Part shown: positions 38,024-47,023 of the stretch, piece after piece
Numbering within the stretch: position 1 is the first letter of the stretch
How the letters are laid out: the number at the start of each line of letters is the position of its first letter
DNA from: Sphingomonas carotinifaciens
Lineage (GTDB): Bacteria; Pseudomonadota; Alphaproteobacteria; Sphingomonadales; Sphingomonadaceae
NCBI RefSeq assembly: GCF_009789535.1
Contig: NZ_WSUT01000005.1
Coordinates: 2,990,001-3,054,000, forward strand
Length of the DNA: 64,000 bases
Direction of reading: 5' to 3'
Translations under genes and position numbers: made by a program
The notes under the pieces: model-generated
Database searches by the model: none
What the model saw: only the letters and a program-made list of their open reading frames with translations
Told to the model about the DNA's origin: nothing

Positions 38024-39395
38024 CCCCGTCGGACCGCCCGATCCGCCGTCATCCCGTCGGGCATCACCCAGTCTGGCACAGCCGATCTTTGCGCTGGTCA
38101 TCGCCTCGGTCATGGTCGCGACGCTGACCTTGTTCGTCATCACCTTCAATGGCCCCCCGCCCCGCGACCCGCCCCGCCCCCTGAGCGTCCTCGCCGCCAC
38201 CCTGGAAACCGGCCGCAGCCCGGATCAGCGCGGCCCCGCCCTGATCGTCCACCGCGAAGCGACCGCGCCCGAACCGCAAGTCGGCGAAACGCCCAACCCC
38301 TACGTCGCCCGGCGTCTCGCAGAGCTGCTTGGCGTGCCCATGGCACAGCTCCGGGTCTATTCGGGTGGCGTACCCTATCGCCTTCCTTTCGAGCCTCCCC
38401 GCGGGATCGAGGAGGGGCGCCCCCCGCCCGGTGTCGATTCGATCCGGCCTGACTGGCTGGGCGGTCACTTCACGGTGGCGTTACGCCGCCCCGATGGCTG
38501 GCACGTACTGCGCAATGCCCCCTACAGCGTGTTCACGCCTTGGCACGCTGCGGTTCTGGCGGGCATGCTGGTTGCGATCCTGCTCCTCTCCATCCCGGCC
38601 TGGATGCTGGCGCGTGCGATCTCGCGCCCCCTTGCCCAACTGGCCGCCGCCGCCGATCATGCGCGCGCTGGTGCCGATCTGCCGCCCCTGCCCGACAGCC
38701 GCTCGCGCGAGGTGCGCCGCCTGTCTGCGGCGGTGCGTGCGATGCATGCGCGGCTGGCGGGCCATGCCGAACAGCGCACCGTCATGCTGGCCGCGATCGC
38801 GCATGATCTCGGCACGCCGCTTTCCCGCCTCGCCTTTTGGATCGAACAACTGCCCGAGACTGCGCATGCTCGCGCCAGCGCTGACATCGACGAGATGCGG
38901 GCATTGATCGGTGCCGCCCTGCGCTTCGCCCGCGACGAGGCGGTGGCACCGATGCGCGCCCGTATCGATCTCGGCGCACTGCTCGACTCGCTGGTCGAGG
39001 ATATGGCCCAGGCGGGCGAGCCGGTGACGCTGATCGCCAGCCCCCGCGCCATCGTTCGCGGCGATTCGGTCGCATTGCGCCGGCTATTCACGAACCTCGT
39101 CGCCAACGCCGTGCGCTACGGCGAATGTGCGATCGTCGGCTGGACCCTTGATGGCGAAACAGTAACCGTCACCGTCGATGATGCCGGCCCCGGCGTCGAT
39201 CCCGCACAGGTGGGCCGCCTGTTCGAACCCTTTGTTCGCGGCGATCCGTCACGCAATCGCGCCACTGGCGGCACCGGACTGGGCCTTGCCATCGTTCGCG
39301 CGATTACCGAACGCCATGGCGGCGAAGTGACGCTTGGCAATCGCCCCGATGACGCCGGCGCGCGTGCCAGTGTCACGCTGCCCCTGTCGCACTGA
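38007..39395 (+). CDS. EnvZ-like sensor histidine kinase
   Basis: A 462-residue membrane kinase. Membrane helices at about residues 27-48 and 181-203 enclose a periplasmic sensor region, followed by a HAMP linker, the dimerisation domain with the phosphorylated His266 (AAIAHDLGTPLSRL), and an ATP-binding domain with N, G1 and G2 boxes (NLVANAVRYG, VDDAGPGVD, GGTGLGLAIV). The Ala-His-Asp-Leu-x-Thr-Pro-Leu H box is the EnvZ type. Overlap with the regulator gene means the two are co-translated. Confidence 0.92.
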   Translation: MLRRADPVGPPDPPSSRRASPSLAQPIFALVIASVMVATLTLFVITFNGPPPRDPPRPLSVLAATLETGRSPDQRGPALIVHREATAPEPQVGETPNPYVARRLAELLGVPMAQLRVYSGGVPYRLPFEPPRGIEEGRPPPGVDSIRPDWLGGHFTVALRRPDGWHVLRNAPYSVFTPWHAAVLAGMLVAILLLSIPAWMLARAISRPLAQLAAAADHARAGADLPPLPDSRSREVRRLSAAVRAMHARLAGHAEQRTVMLAAIAHDLGTPLSRLAFWIEQLPETAHARASADIDEMRALIGAALRFARDEAVAPMRARIDLGALLDSLVEDMAQAGEPVTLIASPRAIVRGDSVALRRLFTNLVANAVRYGECAIVGWTLDGETVTVTVDDAGPGVDPAQVGRLFEPFVRGDPSRNRATGGTGLGLAIVRAITERHGGEVTLGNRPDDAGARASVTLPLSH

Positions 39396-39499
39396 CGCCG
39401 ACACGCCGACACAATATTTCAGTGTTCTGACATACGCTGGCGACATGCGCCCGCCACCTTGCTGGACGACGAAATGATACTTGGCAGGGGGCAAGCAGG

Positions 39500-40414
39500 A
39501 TGCACATGCAGCACGATCACGAGGTGGAAGACCATGATCTGGGCCTCGCCCATGACCTGAAGGTGATGAACGCGATGATCGCCCGTCGCCGCGCGTTGAA
39601 GTGGTTTGCCGGGGTTGGCACCGCCGCCGTGGTCGCCGGTTGCGGCGGCAGCGAAGCCGACACGGTTTCCGTGGTCAGCAGCGCCACCGCCACCGCGACG
39701 CCGACACCGACCGCAACGGCCACACCAACGCCGACGCCGACATCGACGACCACCACCGGTTGCATCGCCGATCCTACGGAAACCAACGGCCCTTATCCCG
39801 CCGATGGTACGAACACGTCCAGTGGCGCCACGTCCAACGCTCTCACCACCAGCGGCATCGTCCGCTCCGACATCCGCTCCAGCTTCATCAGCAGCAGCAC
39901 TGTCGCCACGGGCGTCCAACTCACCCTCACCTTGAAGGTGGTGAACGTCAACGCCAGCTGCGCCGCGCTATCGGGCTACGCCGTCTACATTTGGATGTGC
40001 GATCGCAGCGGCCACTACTCGCTCTACACCGCCGCGACCGAAAGCTATCTGCGCGGCGTGCAGGTGACCGACGCAAATGGCGAGGTGACGTTCACCATGA
40101 TCGTTCCCGGCTGCTACAGCGGACGCTGGCCGCATATCCATTTCGAAGTCTTTTCCAGCCTGACCGCGGCAACCAGCGGCCGCTACGCCGTGCTGGTCTC
40201 GCAATTGGCCCTGCCCAGCGCGGTCTGCACCACCGTTTATGCCGACACCACCACCTATCCCAGCAGTGCCACTAACTTCGCCCGCATCAGCCTGTCGTCC
40301 GACAATGTCTTCGGTGACAACACGGCTGCCCAGATCGCGCAGCAGACGCCGACCCTAACGGGCAGCGTTGCCGCCGGCTATACCGGCTCGGCCGTGATCG
40401 GCATCGCGCGCTGA
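39500..40414 (+). CDS. Exported intradiol dioxygenase-like lipoprotein
   Basis: A 304-residue protein of the intradiol ring-cleavage dioxygenase superfamily. An RRRALKWF twin-arginine-like motif and a lipobox VVAGC suggest export and lipidation, followed by a Thr/Pro repeat linker (about 30 residues). The catalytic domain keeps the likely iron ligands: Tyr in GHYSLY, Tyr in PGCYSGRW, and two His in PHIHFE. Cytoplasmic members cleave catechol or protocatechuate; extracellular, lipid-anchored members are poorly known, and the substrate here is unknown. Two strong hairpins end the transcript. Confidence 0.82.
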   Translation: MHMQHDHEVEDHDLGLAHDLKVMNAMIARRRALKWFAGVGTAAVVAGCGGSEADTVSVVSSATATATPTPTATATPTPTPTSTTTTGCIADPTETNGPYPADGTNTSSGATSNALTTSGIVRSDIRSSFISSSTVATGVQLTLTLKVVNVNASCAALSGYAVYIWMCDRSGHYSLYTAATESYLRGVQVTDANGEVTFTMIVPGCYSGRWPHIHFEVFSSLTAATSGRYAVLVSQLALPSAVCTTVYADTTTYPSSATNFARISLSSDNVFGDNTAAQIAQQTPTLTGSVAAGYTGSAVIGIAR

Positions 40415-40458
40415 TCTTCACCGGATCGGCAGGAACGCTCCCGGTCCTGCCGTACAAA

Positions 40459-40485
40459 GGCACGACGCCCCCCTGTCGTCGTGCC
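40459..40485 (+). terminator. Stem-loop after the dioxygenase gene
   Basis: GGCACGACG pairs perfectly with CGTCGTGCC around a nine-base loop, 45 bases after the dioxygenase stop codon. It is the first of two adjacent stem-loops and has no T tract. Confidence 0.5.
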
Positions 40486-40486
40486 G

Positions 40487-40517
40487 CCCCGGTCGACCTC
40501 GTTACGGTCGACCGGGG
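40487..40517 (+). terminator. Second stem-loop before cysS
   Basis: CCCCGGTCGACC pairs perfectly with GGTCGACCGGGG (12 pairs, seven-base loop), followed by CCCCCTTTCGGG. It lies 40 bases before the cysS start and could be a terminator or a cysS leader structure. Confidence 0.5.
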
Positions 40518-40557
40518 CCCCCTTTCGGGCTGGCGCCCGCCCCGCTAAGGCAGCGCC

Positions 40558-42000
40558 ATGACGACGCCGCTCACCCTCTATAACAGCCTGACGCGCAATC
40601 CCGAGCTGTTCCAGCCGCTCGACCCGGCAAACATCCGCGTCTATTCCTGCGGCCCCACCGTCTACAATTATGCGCATATCGGCAATCTGCGTGCCTATGT
40701 CTTTACCGACACGCTGTCGCGCACGCTGACCTGGAAAGCCCCCGCCATGGGCTGGGGCGCGCTCACCCACATCATCAACATCACCGATGTCGGCCACCTG
40801 ACCTCGGACGCCGATGCCGGCGACGACAAGATGGAAGCCGCCGCCAAAAAGACCGGCCAGGATATCTGGGCGATCGCCGCCCATTACACCGCCGCGTTCA
40901 AGCAGAACCTTTCCGACCTCGGCATCCGGGAGCCGACCCGCTTCCCGCTCGCCACCGACCATGTGCAAGCGATGATCGACTTCGCCGTCGCGATCGAGGC
41001 GAAGCACTGCTACCGGCTCGCCGACGGCCTGTATTTCGATACCAGCACCGTGCCCGATTATGGCCGCCTCGCGCGGCACAGGGACGACGAGGGCGAAAGC
41101 CGCATCGACCCGGTCGAGGGCAAGCGCCACGCCGCCGACTTCGCGATCTGGCGCGCCTCCACCCCGGGCGAGAATCGCCAGATGGAATGGGACAGCCCCT
41201 GGGGTCGCGGCGCGCCGGGCTGGCATCTGGAATGCTCGGTGATGAGCCAGATGTATCTGGGCGAACGCTTCGACATCCACACCGGCGGGATCGACCACCG
41301 CGAGATCCACCACCCCAACGAGATCGCGCAGAACCAGGCGCACAGCTGCTCGGCGGATACCGGCGCGACGATCTGGATGCACAACAACTTCCTGGTCGAG
41401 CGCTCGGGCAAGATGTCCAAGTCGTCCGGCGCGTTCCTCACGCTTCAGGCGCTGGTCGATCGCGGCTTCCACCCGCTCGCCTACCGGCTGATGTGTCTTC
41501 AGGCGCAATATCGCTCCGAAATGGAGTTCAGCTGGGACAATCTGGCCGCCGCCCAGACCCGGCTGAAGCGCCTCGTCCAGTCGGTGGAGGTCCTGCGCGC
41601 GCGCAGCGACGCCCCCGACAAGGGCGATGCAGCGGACTATCGCCAGCGCCTCGACGCCGCCTTGTCCGACGACCTCGCGACGCCCCGCGCGCTGCCGGTG
41701 CTGGACGAGCTGCTCGCCGACAAGCGCATCGCCCCCGCTCGTCGCCTGGCGGCACTGGACGATTTCGACGCGGTACTGGGCCTGCAACTCACCACGCTGA
41801 CCCGCGCCGCGCTGCGCGTCCGTCCCGCCGCGGCGACGCTGACGGAAGCGGAGGTCGAGGCGCATCTGGCCGAACGCCGCGAAGCGCGCGCGGCGAAGGA
41901 TTTCCCCCGTTCGGATGCGATTCGCGACGCACTAGCGGCCGGCGGCGTGGAGGTGATGGATGGCGACCCGCTCGGCTGGGACTGGCGCCCGACGCTCTGA
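40558..42000 (+). CDS. cysS: Cysteinyl-tRNA synthetase
   Basis: Class I aminoacyl-tRNA synthetase that charges tRNA-Cys. The 480-residue protein has the HIGH motif as AHIGNLRAY, zinc-ligand residues in SCGPTVYN and GWHLECSVM, and the KMSKS motif in SGKMSKSSG. The start ATG at 40558 gives the typical MTTPLTLYNSLTR beginning. It stands as a single gene followed by tRNA-Leu on the other strand. Confidence 0.97.
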   Translation: MTTPLTLYNSLTRNPELFQPLDPANIRVYSCGPTVYNYAHIGNLRAYVFTDTLSRTLTWKAPAMGWGALTHIINITDVGHLTSDADAGDDKMEAAAKKTGQDIWAIAAHYTAAFKQNLSDLGIREPTRFPLATDHVQAMIDFAVAIEAKHCYRLADGLYFDTSTVPDYGRLARHRDDEGESRIDPVEGKRHAADFAIWRASTPGENRQMEWDSPWGRGAPGWHLECSVMSQMYLGERFDIHTGGIDHREIHHPNEIAQNQAHSCSADTGATIWMHNNFLVERSGKMSKSSGAFLTLQALVDRGFHPLAYRLMCLQAQYRSEMEFSWDNLAAAQTRLKRLVQSVEVLRARSDAPDKGDAADYRQRLDAALSDDLATPRALPVLDELLADKRIAPARRLAALDDFDAVLGLQLTTLTRAALRVRPAAATLTEAEVEAHLAERREARAAKDFPRSDAIRDALAAGGVEVMDGDPLGWDWRPTL

Positions 42001-42033
42001 CCGGGCGTCGGCATGTCCTGCTCAACCGGTCTG

Positions 42034-42118
42034 TGGTGCCCCTGGCCGGACTCGAACCAGCATGCCTTGCGGCGTTCGATTTTGAGTCGAATGCGTCTAC
42101 CAATTTCGCCACAGGGGC
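42034..42118 (-). tRNA. tRNA-Leu (CAA anticodon)
   Basis: An 85-base class II tRNA with a long variable arm. Acceptor GCCCCTG pairs with CAGGGGC, the anticodon stem TTCGA/TCGAA encloses CTCAAAA with anticodon CAA, the T loop is TTCGAGT, and CCA is encoded. Confidence 0.96.
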
Positions 42119-42163
42119 AGCGAAGCCGCGTCGCTAGACGAGCGGGCTTCGCTTCGCAAGTCA

Positions 42164-43672
42164 TCAATTCACCGGCGGTCGCCGACGATAGCTGAGTGCT
42201 TCGGCCACATGCAGGCGCCGCACCGTTTCGCTGCTGTCCAGATCGGCGATGGTGCGCGCCACGCGCAGGATGCGGGTAAAACCCCGCGCCGTCAGCCGCA
42301 TCGCCTCGGCCGCCTGCGCCAGCAGCGCCCGCCCCGCCCCGTCCGGCGTGGCCACCCGGTCGAGCAGCGCGCCATCCGCCTCGGCATTCGTCCGCACGCC
42401 ATGCCCGCCATAGCGTGCCGCCTGCACCGCCCTCGCCGCCGCGACGCGCGCCGCGACCTCTGCCGACCCTTCCGCCGGCGGCGGCAGCATCAGGTCGACG
42501 GCGCTTACCGGCTGCACGTCGATATGGATGTCGATCCGGTCCAGCAATGGCCCCGACACCTTGGCCTGGTAATCCGCGGCACAGCGCGGCGCCCGTGCGC
42601 AGGCGAGTGCGGCATCGCCCAGATGACCGCAGCGGCACGGGTTCATCGCCGCGATCAACTGCACGCGCGCCGGAAAGGTGACATGCGCATTGGCCCGCGC
42701 CACGCTGACGCTGCCCGTCTCCAGCGGCTGGCGCAGCGAATCGAGCACCGCGCGCTGGAATTCGGGCAGTTCGTCCAGGAACAGCACGCCCAGATGCGCA
42801 AGGCTCACCTCGCCCGGCTTCACCTTCAGCCCGCCGCCCGTCAGCGCCGCCATCGATGCGGAGTGATGGGGATGGCGGAAAGGCCGCACCCGCGTCAGCC
42901 GCCCGCCCGCCAGCGTGCCCGCCACCGATTGCACCATCGACACTTCCAGGGCCTCGGCCGCGTCCAGCGGCGGCAGGATGCCCGGCAGGCACGCCGCCAT
43001 CAGCGACTTGCCCGATCCCGGCGGCCCGCACATCAGCAGGTTGTGCCCGCCCGCCGCCGCGATCTCCAGCGCACGCTTGGCGGTTTCCTGCCCCTTCACT
43101 TGCGCCAGATCCGGCCCAGACGCCGCATCGTCCACCGCCCCCGGCACCGGCGCCGACAGCAATTGGTGCCCCTTCAGGTGGTTGATGAGCGACAACAGAT
43201 CCGGCGCCGCCACCACCGCGACCGATCCCGCCCATGCCGCCTCCGGCCCCTGCGCCGCCGGACAGATCAGCGCCTTGTCCTCGGCGGCGGCATGCAGCGC
43301 GGCGAGCAGCACGCCCGGCGACGGGGCGATCCGCCCGTCCAGACCCAGTTCGCCGACCACGACATGCTCGGCCAGCGTCTCGGCATCGATCACCCCCATC
43401 GCACCCAGCAAGGCGAGCGCGATCGGCAGGTCGAAATGCGATCCCTCCTTGGGCAGGTCGGCCGGCGACAGGTTGACCGCGATCCGCTTGGGCGGCAGGG
43501 CCAGCCCCATCGCCGCGATCGCTCCGCGCACCCGCTCGCGGCTTTCGCCCACCGCCTTGTCGGCCAGTCCCACCAGGTTGAACGCCGGCAGGCCGGGAAT
43601 CAATTGCACCTGCACCTCGACGGCGCGCGCCTCCAGCCCCAGATACGCCACCGTGGACACGATCGTTGCCAT
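42164..43672 (-). CDS. comM: ComM/YifB-type AAA+ Mg chelatase-like helicase
   Basis: A 502-residue AAA+ protein. ComM is a DNA helicase that promotes branch migration during natural transformation. The N-terminal domain has GLPAFNLVGLADKAVGESRE; Walker A is CGPPGSGKS, Walker B LFLDELPEF; the Mg-chelatase-type region has ARVQLIAAMNPCRCG and the C-terminal domain ends in the usual RTIADLDSSETV. The ATG at 43672 has a GGGGGGA site. Presence of comM suggests the lineage could be competent, but no other competence genes are in view. Confidence 0.94.
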   Translation of the reverse strand: MATIVSTVAYLGLEARAVEVQVQLIPGLPAFNLVGLADKAVGESRERVRGAIAAMGLALPPKRIAVNLSPADLPKEGSHFDLPIALALLGAMGVIDAETLAEHVVVGELGLDGRIAPSPGVLLAALHAAAEDKALICPAAQGPEAAWAGSVAVVAAPDLLSLINHLKGHQLLSAPVPGAVDDAASGPDLAQVKGQETAKRALEIAAAGGHNLLMCGPPGSGKSLMAACLPGILPPLDAAEALEVSMVQSVAGTLAGGRLTRVRPFRHPHHSASMAALTGGGLKVKPGEVSLAHLGVLFLDELPEFQRAVLDSLRQPLETGSVSVARANAHVTFPARVQLIAAMNPCRCGHLGDAALACARAPRCAADYQAKVSGPLLDRIDIHIDVQPVSAVDLMLPPPAEGSAEVAARVAAARAVQAARYGGHGVRTNAEADGALLDRVATPDGAGRALLAQAAEAMRLTARGFTRILRVARTIADLDSSETVRRLHVAEALSYRRRPPVN

Positions 43673-43840
43673 GCATTCCCCCCGCCCCATCTGTAACGCT
43701 TTTTCACCAGCGAAACAGATGGCATCGTGCGGGGACCGCGGATGATGCAGCGCGTTGACTTGGGGACCTGCTTTGCCTATGCGCACCCCCAGCAAGGCCG
43801 TCCCCGTGGCGGCCCTTTTCTATTCAGACGTACTCAAGGA

Positions 43841-44320
43841 ATGAACCATGAAGCGGACCTTTCAGCCGAGCAACCTGGTGCGCGCACGTCGTCACGGCTT
43901 CCGCTCGCGGATGGCGACGCCGGGCGGCCGTGCAGTGATCCGCGCGCGTCGTGCACGCGGCCGCAAGAAGCTGTCGGCGTAACCACGCTTACCCGCCGCC
44001 GCGATTTCCTCGCGGCCAATGGCGGGCGGCGCGTGGCGATGCCGGGCTTCGTGCTCCAGCTGCGCCCGCGCCATGATGGCGAGGCCGGCATGCGCGTCGG
44101 CTTCACCGTCACCAAGAAGATCGGCAACGCCGTGGTACGCAACCGGATGAAGCGCCGGTTGCGTGCCCTCGCGCGCGACCTGTTGCCCGCGCACGGTCTG
44201 CCCGGCGCGGATCATGTGCTGATCGGCCGCAGCGGCGGGATCGAGCGCGACTATCAGGCGCTGACCGCCGAGCTGGTCAAGGCGCTGGGGCGGGCACGCC
44301 GGGCGTGCCAGGACGCGTGA
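43841..44320 (+). CDS. rnpA: Ribonuclease P protein component, with N-terminal extension overlapping rpmH
   Basis: RnpA is the protein subunit of RNase P, which matures tRNA 5' ends. The conserved core is clear: [46 protein letters not shown]. No ATG, GTG, TTG or CTG lies in frame between the core and position 43841. The only canonical start is the ATG at 43841, seven bases before the rpmH ATG, giving a 159-residue protein with about 48 extra residues and with rpmH entirely inside it in another frame. The alternative is a non-standard start near 43980. yidD overlaps the stop by GTGA. Confidence 0.85.
   Translation: MNHEADLSAEQPGARTSSRLPLADGDAGRPCSDPRASCTRPQEAVGVTTLTRRRDFLAANGGRRVAMPGFVLQLRPRHDGEAGMRVGFTVTKKIGNAVVRNRMKRRLRALARDLLPAHGLPGADHVLIGRSGGIERDYQALTAELVKALGRARRACQDA
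43848..43982 (+). CDS. rpmH: 50S ribosomal protein bL34
   Basis: A 44-residue, Arg/Lys-rich ribosomal protein beginning [18 protein letters not shown] and ending ARGRKKLSA, a full-length bL34. An AAGGA ribosome-binding site lies seven bases before the ATG, ideal spacing. It is the first gene of the rpmH-rnpA-yidD-yidC-engB operon and appears to lie inside the reading frame of rnpA. Confidence 0.97.
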   Translation: MKRTFQPSNLVRARRHGFRSRMATPGGRAVIRARRARGRKKLSA

Positions 44321-44541
44321 CAGAGCGCGTGATAGCCCGCCTCCTCATCCTCATCGCCCGCGGGTGGCAGCTTGGCCCATCGGTCATCCTGCCGCCCACC
44401 TGCCGTTTCCAGCCAAGCTGTTCGGCCTATGCAATTGAGGCGCTCTCCCGCTATGGCGCAGCCAAGGGGGGTTGGCTGGCGCTCAAGCGGATCGCGCGCT
44501 GCCATCCCTGGGGCGGGTGTGGGCCCGATCCGGTTCCCTGA
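44317..44541 (+). CDS. yidD: Membrane protein insertion efficiency factor YidD
   Basis: A 74-residue protein with the family motif [18 protein letters not shown] and a conserved C-terminal [12 protein letters not shown]. YidD aids insertion of inner-membrane proteins by YidC, probably as a peripheral amphipathic helix. The GTG at 44317 overlaps the rnpA stop by four bases; a GTG at 44305 is also in frame. Confidence 0.95.
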   Translation: MTERVIARLLILIARGWQLGPSVILPPTCRFQPSCSAYAIEALSRYGAAKGGWLALKRIARCHPWGGCGPDPVP

Positions 44542-44559
44542 TGATATGGGGCATCTATC

Positions 44560-46263
44560 GTGAATGATGATCGCAAGAATTTCGTCCTGTTCGCGGTGAT
44601 CGCGGCGCTGATCCTGTTCGGCTGGCCGCTGATCCAGGGCAAGTTCTTCCCCACCGCCAATCCACCCGCCACCAAGATCGTGGACGGCAAGTCCAGGCCC
44701 CTGCCCCAGCCGGGCGCGGACCCGACCGCCGACGCCCCCTCGGCGATCCGCGAGCGTCAGGTGGTGCTTCGCGAAACCCCGCGCATCGCGATCGAGACGC
44801 CGCAGATGCGCGGATCGATCAACCTGCGCGGGCCGCGCATCGATGACCTGGTGCTGATCGACTACAAGGAAACGGTCGCCAAAAACTCGGCCCCCATCCG
44901 CCTGTTGTCGCCGGCCGGTGCGCCGGACGCCTATTTCGCCGGCTTTGGCTGGCGCAGCGAGGGACTGAGCCCGCCCGCCGCCGATGCGGTGTGGACCGCC
45001 TCCGCCCCCGTGCTGCGCCCCGGCCAGCCGGTCACCCTCACCGCCGCCAACGCGACCGGCCAGCGCTTCCAGATCCAGATCGCGGTCGACGACGGCTACA
45101 TGTTCACCGTCCGCCAGACGGTCGCCAATGCCGGCAACGCCCCGGTGCCCGTCGCCGCCTATGGCCTCGTCAACCGCTCGGGCGTGTCGAAGGACCCGGA
45201 CAGCTGGACGATCCACACCGGCCCGATGTCGGTCAACAACGGCGCTGCAAACTACAAGCCCGACTTCTCGGATGTGGACGAAGGCCCGCAGCGTTTCTCC
45301 ACCAAGGGCGGCTGGCTCGGCTTCACCGACAAATACTGGCTGACCGCGCTGATCCCCGATCAGGCGGCGCAGTTCGACGGCCAGTTCCGCGCCGGCGCGG
45401 GCAAGACCTATCAGGCCGATTATGCCGTGGCCCCGCGCAGCGTCGCGCCGGGTCAGGCCATTACCCAGACCTCGCGCTTCTTCGCCGGCGCCAAGGAAGT
45501 TCGCCTGCTCGACCGCTATACCGACAAGCAGGGCGTGACGAAGCTCGACTATGCGATCGACTGGGGCTGGCTGCGCGTCCTGGAAAAGCCGATCTTCTAT
45601 TATCTCGACTGGCTGTTCCGCATGGTCGGCAACTTCGGCGTCGCGATCATCCTGCTGACGGTCACCATCCGTCTGCTGATGTTCCCGATCGCCCAGCGCC
45701 AGTTCGCCTCCATGGCGTCGATGCGCGCGGTGCAGCCCAAGATGAAGGCGTTGCAGGAACGCTACAAGGACGACAAGGTCCGCCTCCAGCAGGAGGTGAT
45801 GGCGCTCTACAAGCAGGAAAAGGTCAATCCGCTCGCCGGCTGTCTGCCGACGCTGATCCAGATCCCGATCTTCTACGCGCTCTACAAGGTGCTGATGCTG
45901 ACGATCGAAATGCGTCACCAGCCCTTTGTCGCCTGGATCAAGGATCTGTCCGCGCCCGATCCGCTGACCCCGGTGAACCTGTTCGGCCTGATCCCGTTCA
46001 CACCGCCCCACTTCATCGCGATCGGCGTCGTGCCCATCCTGCTCGGCATCTCAATGTTCTTCCAGTTCCGCCTCAACCCGGCCCCCATGGACGACACGCA
46101 GAAGCAGGTGTTTGCGATCATGCCCTGGGTGCTGATGTTCGTGATGGCGCCGTTCGCGGTCGGCCTGCAGGTCTACTGGATCACCACCAACTGCATCTCG
46201 ATCCTGCAACAGCGTTTGCTCTATGCCCGTCATCCCGGGCTCAACCAGGCGGCAACGAAGTGA
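44560..46263 (+). CDS. yidC: Membrane protein insertase YidC
   Basis: YidC inserts and folds inner-membrane proteins alone or with SecYEG. The 567-residue protein has the gram-negative layout: an N-terminal membrane helix ([19 protein letters not shown]), a large periplasmic beta-sandwich domain, then five helices beginning at [20 protein letters not shown], with the cytoplasmic loop ([15 protein letters not shown]). It starts with GTG. Its stop overlaps the engB start by four bases. Confidence 0.97.
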   Translation: MNDDRKNFVLFAVIAALILFGWPLIQGKFFPTANPPATKIVDGKSRPLPQPGADPTADAPSAIRERQVVLRETPRIAIETPQMRGSINLRGPRIDDLVLIDYKETVAKNSAPIRLLSPAGAPDAYFAGFGWRSEGLSPPAADAVWTASAPVLRPGQPVTLTAANATGQRFQIQIAVDDGYMFTVRQTVANAGNAPVPVAAYGLVNRSGVSKDPDSWTIHTGPMSVNNGAANYKPDFSDVDEGPQRFSTKGGWLGFTDKYWLTALIPDQAAQFDGQFRAGAGKTYQADYAVAPRSVAPGQAITQTSRFFAGAKEVRLLDRYTDKQGVTKLDYAIDWGWLRVLEKPIFYYLDWLFRMVGNFGVAIILLTVTIRLLMFPIAQRQFASMASMRAVQPKMKALQERYKDDKVRLQQEVMALYKQEKVNPLAGCLPTLIQIPIFYALYKVLMLTIEMRHQPFVAWIKDLSAPDPLTPVNLFGLIPFTPPHFIAIGVVPILLGISMFFQFRLNPAPMDDTQKQVFAIMPWVLMFVMAPFAVGLQVYWITTNCISILQQRLLYARHPGLNQAATK

Positions 46264-46916
46264 CCGACTTTGCCCCGCAGGGCAGCTTTGACGAAGAGAC
46301 GGTGGAGGCGGCACGCAAGCTGTTCGCCGGCCCCGTCTCCTTTCTGAAATCGGCGCCCGCGCTTCAGCACCTGCCCGATGCGGTGGTGCCCGAGGTGGCG
46401 TTCGCCGGCCGGTCGAACGTCGGCAAGTCGTCGCTGCTCAACGCACTCACCAACCGCAACGGTCTGGCCCGCACCTCGAACACGCCCGGCCGCACGCAGG
46501 AGTTGAACTTCTTCGACATCGGCCAGCCGCCGGTCTTTCGCCTTGTCGACATGCCCGGCTACGGCTTTGCCAAGGCGCCTAAGGACATGCTCAAGCAGTG
46601 GCGGTTCCTGGTGAACGACTTCCTGCGCGGGCGGCAGGCGCTGAAGCGCGCACTGGTGCTGATCGACGCGCGCCACGGCATCAAGGACGTTGATCGCGAA
46701 ATCCTTGAAATGCTCGACAAGGCGGCGGTCAGCTACCGCATCGTCCTGACCAAGGCCGACAAGGTCAAGGCGACCGACCTCGCCGCCGTCCGCGAGGCGA
46801 CCGAGACGGAGGCCCGCAAGCGCCCCGCCGCCCACCCCGACATCCTCGCCACCTCCAGCGAGGGTGGCATGGGCATCCCCGAACTCCGCGCCGCCGTCCT
46901 CGAAGCGATCGGTTAA
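46260..46916 (+). CDS. engB: Ribosome biogenesis GTPase YihA/YsxC (EngB)
   Basis: A 218-residue GTPase needed for late assembly of the 50S ribosomal subunit. G-motifs are G1 [10 protein letters not shown]2 around NTPGRTQ, G3 DMPGYG, G4 TKAD and G5 near ATSSEGG. The GTG start overlaps the yidC stop (GTGA), so it is the last gene of the operon. A REP-like hairpin follows 9 bases after its stop. Confidence 0.96.
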   Translation: MTDFAPQGSFDEETVEAARKLFAGPVSFLKSAPALQHLPDAVVPEVAFAGRSNVGKSSLLNALTNRNGLARTSNTPGRTQELNFFDIGQPPVFRLVDMPGYGFAKAPKDMLKQWRFLVNDFLRGRQALKRALVLIDARHGIKDVDREILEMLDKAAVSYRIVLTKADKVKATDLAAVREATETEARKRPAAHPDILATSSEGGMGIPELRAAVLEAIG

Positions 46917-46925
46917 TCCTCTGCA

Positions 46926-46948
46926 CCCTCTCCCCCGCGGGGAGAGGG
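46926..46948. repeat. REP-like hairpin
   Basis: CCCTCTCCCC and GGGGAGAGGG with a three-base loop, 9 bases after the engB stop. The same arms occur at 29076-29098. It may serve as the operon terminator. Confidence 0.7.
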
Positions 46949-47023
46949 CAAAAGCCTCACGCATAGGCTGGCGACCTCCGCAAAACCCGATAAGCATGCC
47001 CCCACGACATAAGGGGGAAGATA

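Noticed and set aside
39660..39760. Tandem-looking ACCGCGACGCC-type repeats
   Set aside because: They are codon-level repeats of the Thr/Pro/Ala linker in the exported dioxygenase, not a separate repeat element or CRISPR.
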